The position numbers and the translations under genes are program-made. The notes beneath the pieces are model-generated. The model was not told where the DNA came from. It made no database searches and worked only from the letters and a program-made list of their open reading frames with translations. From NCBI GenBank assembly GCA_006503535.1, contig QYRS01000015.1, positions 496,001 through 560,000 of the forward strand: a stretch of 64,000 bases of DNA, written 5' to 3'. This document shows positions 56,488 through 64,000 of the stretch, piece after piece. This stretch comes from Arthrinium phaeospermum. Its lineage: Eukaryota > Ascomycota > Sordariomycetes > Amphisphaeriales > Apiosporaceae. How positions within the stretch are numbered: the first letter of the stretch is position 1; every line of letters starts with the position of its first letter.

Positions 56488-57687
56488 CGAGTTGGGCAAC
56501 GGGCATTGCTGCAAGAGTAGAGGCGTAACATGTTGCGAACTAGCCGAGGCGAGCGCCAGAGGGTGGGAAAGACGAGGAGGGGATTGGTAACAGCCACCAT
56601 GTCTGCTTATTATTAGATGAATTGTAGTCGTTTTTGAATTTACATGAGATGAACTTTGGAAGAAACTTGACAAAAGACAAGTCGAAAGTCGAAACACGCG
56701 TTGTCCAAACATCTGAGACAAGGGGGATTTACAACATGAGACGAACTAGGCTTGGCGATCCATCTCCACAGACCGAGCGTCCAGAACATGTCGATATCCA
56801 GCATTGTGGATTTGCAGTGCCGGGACTGTGCCAAGCGTGTCTATAGATGCGATCTTTCCCGCTTGGGAACCTGCAAATGCCTACTTCCATATCATGGTCA
56901 TATATTACAACAGCGAATACTCGGCTTAGTCAGCGAACACCCTCGACAAGCCTCGACTATTCGATATATACATTTCCATTTTATTGGTCACAGTGTGTGC
57001 AACAGGACCAGACGATCAAACCCGTGCGTAAGTGATGATACTTCCATTGAACGAATTGAACCAATTGCCCGTGTTTTATTGAGTTGCATGAAGCAATTAG
57101 GTCAATTGGGAGTTTGTGGTCAATCAATAAGCATGGATGCTTATGAGAGCTCGGAGTCGGTAAAGTTAAACAGACGGACGGGTTGCTTGCTGAGCCCCGG
57201 CTTATGGCTTATCAGCGACCCCACTTGGCCCGAATAGCGTCAAGATACAGTTTTAGATCCTCCACGGCCGAAAGAGTCGAGAAAAAGAACAACTGTCACA
57301 AAGGACTGCGTACCTGCATCGGTTAGGTCAGCCAGGGGAGAAAAGAAAGAAGGGCCAATTTGCCTTAATTAACAATGCGCTAGCAATTGAGATACGTGCA
57401 TCGCTTTGAAAATGTCTTTGGCTGGCTGCAATGAATAGGAGGGACCTTTATTGCTTTTAGCCTGACCCGATTATTTCCTATTTTTCTTCTTTTCTTTCTT
57501 TCTTTTTTTTTCTCTCCTTTGATTTTTTTTTTCTTTCCGGACACAGACCCGCACTACTTCTATTCAACCCAACATCAACATTCCAACAGACTTTCCACGT
57601 CTAAGCTTACCCTATTCCGGGTTCCAGATAACTACAACGCCTCCAGAAACATTTTTTTCGGTTGACAACCGAACACACGGAATACTC
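56488..57687. other. Divergent intergenic region
   Basis: No gene is supportable. It holds the promoters of the SET gene (minus) and the zinc-finger gene (plus). Two frames near 56750-57237 have no motif. Confidence 0.45.
57481..57538 (+). promoter_or_regulatory. Pyrimidine-rich promoter tract
   Basis: Nearly uninterrupted C/T on the plus strand, mostly TTTCT units, 150-200 bp upstream of the ATG at 57688. CT-rich tracts of this kind commonly precede transcription starts in filamentous fungi. Confidence 0.5.
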
Positions 57688-59238
57688 ATGAGTCACTACA
57701 GTCAACCCAATTTGTTTCAGGGTAGTAACAACAGTGAGAGGCTGTACTCGAATAGTTTTCTGCCAGCCAACCCTCGGCCGCAACGGATGGACGCCACGGC
57801 CTGCATGCCAACCATGCCGACAAAACAGGGCGGCTACATAGCTCAGGGCTATGCACTTGCCTTGAACCGTGAAATGCCGGATATCCACAGCTTATACCAG
57901 AGGTACGGATTGGTCTCTCTCTCTCTCTCTATACCCCTATACCCCTATACCCTATATACACCCTCTTTGCCTTTCTGTATACCCAGTCATGGGACTCAAA
58001 AAGTGGGTATGAGATGGCTCACCATCAAGAAGGCGCGATGGACCAGACAGAAACACTTTCTTCCCTGGTGACTTGATGGTGACGGGGCTCCTTCCCAGGT
58101 TCCACCCAAATCAAACAAACCTTCTTTCTTCGTCCTCCACATTGTTCTGCTGACTCCCAATCACAATCCCTTTCACACCTCACACACACACAAAGACCTT
58201 TGGAGACCCGATCAAATGCAAAACATATTAATATCTGACACAGGTCCCGAGTTTATCAGGCAACAGCAACGGCATGATGACGGAAACGGAAGCCTCGCAA
58301 ACCCGGACCAGCACAGCGTGAACTATGAGTCGAGCATCGACCTCAACCAGATCACGCACCGCCAACTGGAGGAAGACATTCTAGCCTACCGCTATGATTT
58401 AGAGTCGTGTCGCCACCACCTCGCGGCGCCTGATCTCACGCCCCAGGAGGCTCGCACCGTGCAGCTGCGCGTCCTGGATATGGGACACCAGATCCGCCAC
58501 TGCCAGCACCGGCTCGAGATGATCGACGCCCAGCGCGCCAGTCGGCCCTGTCCGGCGTCTACTTCGGCCAGCAAGCGCCAGATGTTCAGCTTCGACCCGG
58601 CCCCCAAACGACAACCGTCCGAGATGCAGGGCGGCGGTGGCGGCAGCGTCAAGCGTCCCCGCCTGTCGTCCAAGCCCAGCCACCAGCTGCCGCCCGTCGT
58701 CGGCCACAACGGCATCGCCAACAGCGACGACAACAACCGGCGAGCGCGCCGTGCAGCGCCTCGGGTTGGAAGTGCCGCCTCTGCACGTCCAACAAGTACC
58801 TCTCAGCCGGCTCCAGTCGCGTGCCTAGCGCCATGCAAGTGGCCGCTGAAGGACATCAGCAAGATGCTGAACCATTTCCTCGACATGCACACGGAGCACA
58901 CGGCCGAAGAGCGCTGCATGGAGCTCGGCGATGCATTGGACCAGAACCGTAAGTTGTTTTCCCCCTCTCGCCTGATTTTCTATTTGATTCGTGTTTGAAC
59001 GAACAACATATATCCTGTGCCGAAATTTGACTAACTGGCTTGATTAGGCGGACCATTTGAGTACTGGCTGACCAGGACGCGACGCCAAGACCTCAGGGAT
59101 GGGACATTTGTGGATGATTGCGTCGACTCTTTACAGTCAGGTGCCCTTCCGGACAGTCTTCGCGGCTTGAACCGCGCTGCGGCGGACTTTCCCAATAGCA
59201 TTGTCTTCACTAAATCTGAAGATACGAGTGAGATGTAG
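57688..59238 (+). pseudogene. Fungal zinc-finger protein with central frameshifts
   Basis: A possible first exon starts at ATG 57688 (MSHYSQPNLFQGSNNSERLY). A main exon is open from ATG 58216 through SIDLNQITHRQLEEDILAYR and a helical HHLAAPDLTPQEARTVQLRV. Then the frame moves near 58740, 58766 and 58832 while sequence keeps family sense: WKCRLCTSNKYLSAGSSRVP, then APCKWPLKDISKMLNHFLDM and HTEH, a C-x2-C...C...H...H metal-site pattern. After a 99-bp intron (58949-59047) it ends RGPFEYWLTRTRRQDLRDGT to SEDTSEM at 59238. This resembles an uncharacterised Sordariomycete zinc-finger family. How 57688 joins 58216 is unclear: no acceptor gives a good phase, so two start models remain. Confidence 0.6.
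57913..57955. repeat. (CT)n tract followed by TATACCCC repeats
   Basis: Nine CT units, then TATACCCC about three times. It lies where the first intron of the zinc-finger gene would be. Confidence 0.85.
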
Positions 59239-59669
59239 ATGAGTCCCAGCCAGGGAAGGGGAGCGGAATAAGCTAGATAGGCTAGTTCTTGTCACTCGAT
59301 GGACACACCTCATCTTGTATTCTACTGGCACATTTTGCGTAAGCCGACGAGAGGTGGTGTTATCCTTATAATGAGAAAGAACCAGACAGTGCAACAAATG
59401 CCCAAACACCTACTTTGCCCCAAGTGAACTTGCTGCTGCTTTCTCCGGACTTACACGTACGACAACAGTGGGATCAGATGTATAAATGTGAATATGTTGT
59501 TACTTTTTGCATATTCATGTAATTGTAATTATCGACCTAAAGAAAGCGGACTTTAGCAACTCATCGTTGCGTATGAAAGATGTTCCATCATTCGTGATCC
59601 CTTTCTTCCACATGGGAACTTAGCTTAACATATGGTAGCGACCAGGGAGAAGTGCGGGTTTTTACCCCT
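59239..59669. other. Intergenic between convergent genes
   Basis: No gene is supportable. Confidence 0.5.
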
Positions 59670-60722
59670 CTAGAGAGCGGAACACTCCGCATGAGCGAGA
59701 TCCTTGAACCAGGTCTTCTTCTGGCGGGCAGCCTCCAGAGACTTTGACACCTTCAGCTGTTTCGGCATGTCGAATCGCTGAGGAAGGCGATTTGGGTGGA
59801 AGTATGGTAGATCCTAGCGCGACTCAGTTAGCTCAAGAAATATCAAGAATCAGTCTGCGATATTGCTTACCTCGATCCACTCGGGCTTGATGGCTGTCAC
59901 GACATAGGAATGCCTTGACGCCAAAGTGGAATTTTGAATACGCGATCTACTCGTGTTTCGCACCGGTGAGCCCGCTAAGCGGTTCGATTAGGCCCTCGTG
60001 TTGTCGTGGACCGTGATGTATTGGTCCTCGAGACTACAATAGGAGGTGTTAATGAACAAACCGCGGGCCAGAGCCTGTCGCAAACGATCTGAATAGTCCT
60101 CGTTGGTGATCGAGTACGACTGTTGGACGTCGTCTTTTGAGTACATCTTTCGCCAATTGGCGACCAGATGCACGCGGTTGGCTCTGGCCTCGCGGAGGTT
60201 GAGTGAGCATGTGCTCTTTGCACCACAGTGCCATTTCGCGCTCGTCCGCATTCTCCATACTCTTCTTTGCACAGAACGCATGGAAAATGTTCAACAATGT
60301 GATGTGATCCGACAGAGGGTCGGCGAACATTTCCCGTGCCAGATGTGCTACCTCAGTTAAGCCTTTCAGCTTTAAGTATATGCTTCCCTGCAGACTGGCT
60401 ATGGCTGCCATGGTTATCACCTCACTACGGTAGCCCAGCTTACCTGCCTCGATGATGGCGTTGTACCACATCGGGCTCGCTGGGAATTTGGCTGCGTCTT
60501 TGCCCTTGGCAGTCAGGGTGGTGTCGTCGAGAATGGATATTAAAATATTCGCACCTGTTCGTAAATTTATTTTTAGTTTTTATTAGGTACATTCAAATAC
60601 AATCAGGAGGAAAAAAAGAAAGGATAAAAATCATTATATCTCTTACCGGATTTAATAAGAAATCTAAGAATTTTCATCTCTTCCTTATAGAATTGATAAG
60701 AAATTCTGGCTTTACGTGCCAT
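59670..60722 (-). pseudogene. C-terminal fragment of a DEAH-box RNA helicase
   Basis: The helicase HA2/OB-fold part is recognisable: ILDDTTLTAKGKDAAKFPAS, PMWYNAIIEAGKLGYRSEVI, LAREMFADPLSDHITLLNIF, then after a shift near 60205 NLREARANRVHLVANWRKMY, DRLRQALARGLFINTSYCSL and EDQYITVHDNTRA. Further shifts or stops are near 59992 and 59949. YVVTAIKPEWIE splices (donor near 59873) to DLPYFHPNRLPQRFDMPKQL and a normal end at 59670. Both RecA domains (Walker motifs, DEAH box) are absent. Upstream, a 76-bp AT-rich exon from ATG 60722 (MARKARISYQFYKEEMKILR) splices in phase to 60554, giving ...KSGANILISILDD. Thus an unrelated short 5' exon seems fused to the helicase tail. Confidence 0.75.
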
Positions 60723-61073
60723 TGCCAGTGCACCTGACATCCACAGGCATCTCATATTCATGAAATAAGTTACCCTTTCGGCTTCGTGGTGTGGTGTCCA
60801 ACCTCTCGGTTAGGTGCAGAAGGGGCAAATCCTTTCTGGAATTTACCAGAGAAAATGAACGTCATCGTTCTCAACACCCCGATCTCTCACCTCGGCGCGG
60901 ACCGCGGTGGGAGTTTGCAACATCGGCTCGAGGCAAGCACCGATCAGAGGAACCTTTCGGAAGTGCTGAGCCGTGTAATCACGGGCGCCGGTGATTTCGA
61001 ATTGCTCATCAAACCGATTGGGACTATTTAGAAGAATTGTTAGACATGGTAATCAGTGGAAGGTGGGGGTCTC
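60723..61073. other. Intergenic
   Basis: No gene is supportable. Composition is normal, in contrast to the AT-rich stretch just to its left (60555-60720). Confidence 0.45.
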
Positions 61074-61364
61074 CTACTTGTCCTCCCGGAGTCTCTTGCG
61101 GGACAGGTAGACCAGCAGGTGGGCATTCCAGGTTCCCACAAGAGACTTCTGGTACAGATCTTGGTTGATCATCGCACGCGTTCTGGTGGAGGTGCTCGGC
61201 TTCTCGCCGTCTTGGAAATCGACGAGGTCCGCTGGGACCCATCTCAACTTGGCGTCCAGGTATTCGGGGATCACCGTGTCGAGGAGCTTGTCCACTCGGT
61301 AGCGGAGGTAAGCAACGGCGCCTTGCTTACGTCGGTCGGATTGGAACTGTTGGTCGTTCTGCCG
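61074..61364 (-). CDS. Possible gene fragment, hypothetical
   Basis: A minus-strand frame reads APRQNDQQFQSDRRKQGAVA, YLRYRVDKLLDTVIPEYLDA and ends YLSRKRLREDK at 61074. It looks like real protein sequence (mixed polar helices, no repeats) but has no in-frame ATG I can place. A GA-rich tract (GAAAAAGAAGAAG...) precedes it. I recognise no family. It may be the 3' end of a decayed gene or a missed multi-exon gene. Confidence 0.3.
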   Translation of the reverse strand, partial: RQNDQQFQSDRRKQGAVAYLRYRVDKLLDTVIPEYLDAKLRWVPADLVDFQDGEKPSTSTRTRAMINQDLYQKSLVGTWNAHLLVYLSRKRLREDK

Positions 61365-61975
61365 GGGAGCCTTGGTATGAATCGAAAAAGAAGAAGAAAA
61401 AAGAGGAAGAAGAAGAAGAAGATGCTATTTGGGTTGTTTATCGCTTGAGTTTAGTGCTCTCGGCTCTTGGCAGATCTTGACAGATTCTATGAGGGTTGGT
61501 TTATTCTCTGTGAAATAAGGATAACTCATATTGCACCTGTTACGATGTTTAAACTAGACGAAAATGGCGGGAAAGGCTGTATTCCATCGTTGTGCGGTGG
61601 TGAGTTCAGAAGATGATGAGGGAAAGGTGGAGAGGTGTCAGGTGTGCCGCCATTAGCTGCTTGGTGGGGTTTATGCGCTACCTAGTGGCAGGCCCCCAAC
61701 TTGGAAGTGAATATGTAGGTATGGTCTTACAAGAACACTGCCTAAGTCACAGCCATGAGAGAGAGTTATTTGCGAAGCTAGCATAATAATATCTAATACA
61801 GAAGTCATATACATCATAGTAATTGAATTCAAATCCAGGGCAGCTCCCAGCCAAACCATACTTTTCCTCCGGGTCCAGCATCAGCGCCTGCGCGTATGGT
61901 TCGGTTTCTCATGACATGTCCCGAAATCCCCCAGACAATGAGTTCGAGTCATCGAATTTATGGAAGCCACACAAT
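61365..61975. other. Intergenic with purine-rich tract
   Basis: A (GAA)n-like purine run lies near 61383-61422. Otherwise nothing is supportable. Confidence 0.45.
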
Positions 61976-63442
61976 CTAACGAGTGTGTTCTACGGCGCCA
62001 ATGGGTAGCATCTCGCGGTCGCTCGATCCATCGCGGCTCATGCCACGACCCCGCTGTGCCGACGTCGTGCCAAAGGTATGATCAGCATACACACCGTCGT
62101 CGCCCTTGTAATCCTCGTCGTTGTCGATGCCGCTGTTATGTCGACGCTGGTCCAAGGGGGTGGCGGAGCACGTCGTCGTCGTCATCGACGAGATTGTCGT
62201 GCTGCCCTTGGAGAGCGGGACCCTCAGCCGCCGCTGGCTGTTGTCGGTGCTGGGGCCCGACTTGTACGATCCCGAGTTCCCCTGGTTGTTCGTGCGCCAC
62301 CTGGTCCAGAGCGGTAGCGATGCGTCTTTGGCTAGGACGCGCAGCACGGGGATCGAGGCCGCGATGATGGTCACGGCGATCTCGGCATGGCCCCATACAA
62401 CAAGCGGTGCGGTATCGTAGATGGGGTCTTTGCTGGCAAGGTTGATCACGTAGGATGTCTTCACGAAAGCTGTGGCTCCAGCGCTGAGATTGGGCATGTT
62501 AGACTCCCGCAGCAAGTCTGTGAGAAGAAATGGGATTGGGCAACTCACAAAAGACCACAACTCATAGCGATGGCCACGCCGATCCTCTCGGCCATCCGCA
62601 TGTTGACTTTCATGATTAGGAGCCATGGAAGAAGAGCCAGCGCGATATCCATGGCACCAGAGTAAGCTAGTCTAGATGTCAGACAGGACCCCAGGGTTTG
62701 GACGGAAGTGGTAAGTATAAAATCTTCGTACCTCCAGATATTGTGCTGTATATCGGGACAATCTGCGAAGGCCAACAGGCGCCCTCGAGGTAGGGCTCCC
62801 AGAGCTTCCGGCTAGGTATGCATTGGATGAAGTTGAACACCTGCAAATGAGACCAATCGTGAGCAAATACTCGAGAGAAAGGATAGCTACAATGCCAGAA
62901 AGGCATCTTTACTTACAACACTGAGAGTCATGAGGATGTTGATGGTAACGATGATGAAAATAACAACATGGTGAAGTAGGCCTTTGGACAGACGCAGGAG
63001 CGTGATGGCCCAGGACGTTTTAGACCAGGCCGCGGCAAAGATGAGAAAGATAAGATCCACCTGGGCCAGCAAGCCTACCGTGGGAAGCTGCTTCGGATCT
63101 AGGTTGTACACATGCTGGCCGAACCCCTGGCCGACGTTGTAGGTGACATCTATCGCTGATGCCAACAGTAATAGCTATCCAAACCTGTTAGGATATGCGT
63201 TTGAAAGGAACACGTTCAGCTTGATGGTTCATGTTGTGGTCAGGATCGTAGAGGAAGGGAAGACGACATACATATGATAGGAGAAGAACGTAGTCATCCC
63301 ACCAAAGAGATCTGTTTCGAGAAATACGACAGTAACAGCGAAGCACAAGGAAAATCGACGACAGCCCTGTTAAGGCCCAGCTCGACCAGACCATCCATGG
63401 CCCATTGGAGTCATGGCTAAGTTGTGGCAAACTCAAGTCCAT
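61976..63442 (-). CDS. SAT4/rhodopsin-like integral membrane protein, intact
   Basis: Five exons: 63442-63272, 63174-62917, 62840-62732, 62666-62549 and 62483-61976, giving 387 aa. All junctions keep phase and rebuild family sequence: SLWWDDYVLLLSY joined to LLLLASAIDVTYNVGQGFGQ, then KTSWAITLLRL, VFNFIQCIPSRKLWEPYLEG with ACW, AYSGAMDIALALLPWLLIMK and SCGLFAGATAFVKTSYVINL. Seven membrane helices are expected, followed by a polar, Ser/Thr-rich cytosolic tail (TTTTCSATPLDQRRH). The start is ATG 63442 (MDLSLPQLSHDSNGPWMVWS). Family PF20684 members are plasma-membrane proteins of mostly unknown role; some are Pth11-related receptors. It is the only clearly intact gene right of 45 kb and the second SAT4 member in the window. 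Confidence 0.88.
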
Positions 63443-64000
63443 GCCGAAAGAGCGCACTTGGAATGGCGAAGACTGATAACTCTCGTGCTTGGATGCCCAA
63501 AGGGGGGATTTGAAGTGGTCGGGAGGCGTCGAGGATATCGGCTCAAGAAGACGCTAGAATGATGGATATCACACCAGAATAGAAAGCCCAAGGAACGAAA
63601 GAATCATCCGAAGGGGGGGGAAGAGGGCAGCAAGTGGAGGAGAAAGGGTCATATGCTTATACTTCTGGTCAGATCAAGACCTGGTACTGAACCCTGAACT
63701 TGCGTCGGGCATTTTTTGTTTTGCTCCCAAGTGGATTTGACATGACCAAGCGTTTGTTAATCTTATGATGCACCTTATGATACAGCAACTGCAGCGCGCA
63801 TCAAGCACGCAGGATTCCCCGAGCAGGATTCCTCGAAGCGATCATTCCGGGTTCGGCAAGAACCCGGCCGGGATGATGAGAAATGGGGCGACTTCCATGT
63901 TCCTGTGCGGTGATTTGGCGGTCTGCTTGCGTCTTGTTGGAATGAATGCGACGTTGATAGCTGTATGCTGGAGGGACATGGCTCCAATGGGACTGCAAGT
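63443..64000. other. Promoter side of the SAT4 gene; nothing else seen
   Basis: No gene is supportable before the window edge. Overlapping minus-strand frames at 63775-63998 have no motif. Confidence 0.5.

Noticed and set aside
61938..61952. tRNA B-box-like GTTCGAGTC
   Set aside because: No matching A-box, acceptor stem or T-stem pairing can be built around it at tRNA spacing.

Overview
The window reads as nuclear DNA of a filamentous ascomycete (Pezizomycotina, most likely Sordariomycetes). Introns are short (about 50-95 bp) with GTRNGT donors and CTRAC-like branch points. Coding DNA is GC-rich, and typical families are present: SAT4/rhodopsin-like membrane proteins, a DAL5-type MFS permease, a GH2 exo-glucosaminidase, a fungal-type chitin deacetylase and a 2EXR-type protein. 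One 6.7-kb block is almost pure AT, the signature of repeat-induced point mutation (RIP). Species cannot be named from the sequence alone.

Left part (1-33 kb) is mostly intact genes: a small six-cysteine secreted protein (1.1-1.6 kb), a SAM methyltransferase (1.75-2.97 kb, minus) divergent from a thioredoxin-PITH protein (4.0-5.2 kb), a 2EXR-like protein, a stretch of hypothetical and relic genes (7.9-12.8 kb) including a zinc-finger gene with a recombinase-like N-terminus and a decayed partial copy of its finger segment, a YbjQ-family protein, a three-module chitin deacetylase, a vacuolar-type dipeptidyl aminopeptidase, a membrane protein, a three-repeat Myb protein, a GH2 exo-beta-D-glucosaminidase and a DAL5-like transporter. 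The deacetylase and glucosaminidase could act on the same polymer, chitin to chitosan to glucosamine, but are 12 kb apart.

Middle (33.08-39.80 kb): a RIP-destroyed LTR retrotransposon. I could align its two roughly 254-bp LTRs through C-to-T and G-to-A changes and found a perfect 5-bp target-site duplication (GTTGG). It is followed by an intact GT32 glycosyltransferase and an intact RNase H-like gene.

Right part (43.5-61 kb) is a zone of damaged genes. A SAT4 gene with a frame conflict, a short-chain dehydrogenase, a cytochrome P450 (with a unique repeat tail), a Rei1/ZNF622-like zinc-finger protein, a serine beta-lactamase-family protein, a SET-domain protein, a zinc-finger protein and a DEAH-helicase fragment all carry small indels or stops while still showing clear family motifs. 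Three short tandem duplications (about 51, 171 and 258 bp) lie in the same zone. The last gene, a second SAT4 protein (62.0-63.4 kb), is intact. Either this is a genuinely decaying accessory region or the assembly has local indel errors; raw reads would decide.
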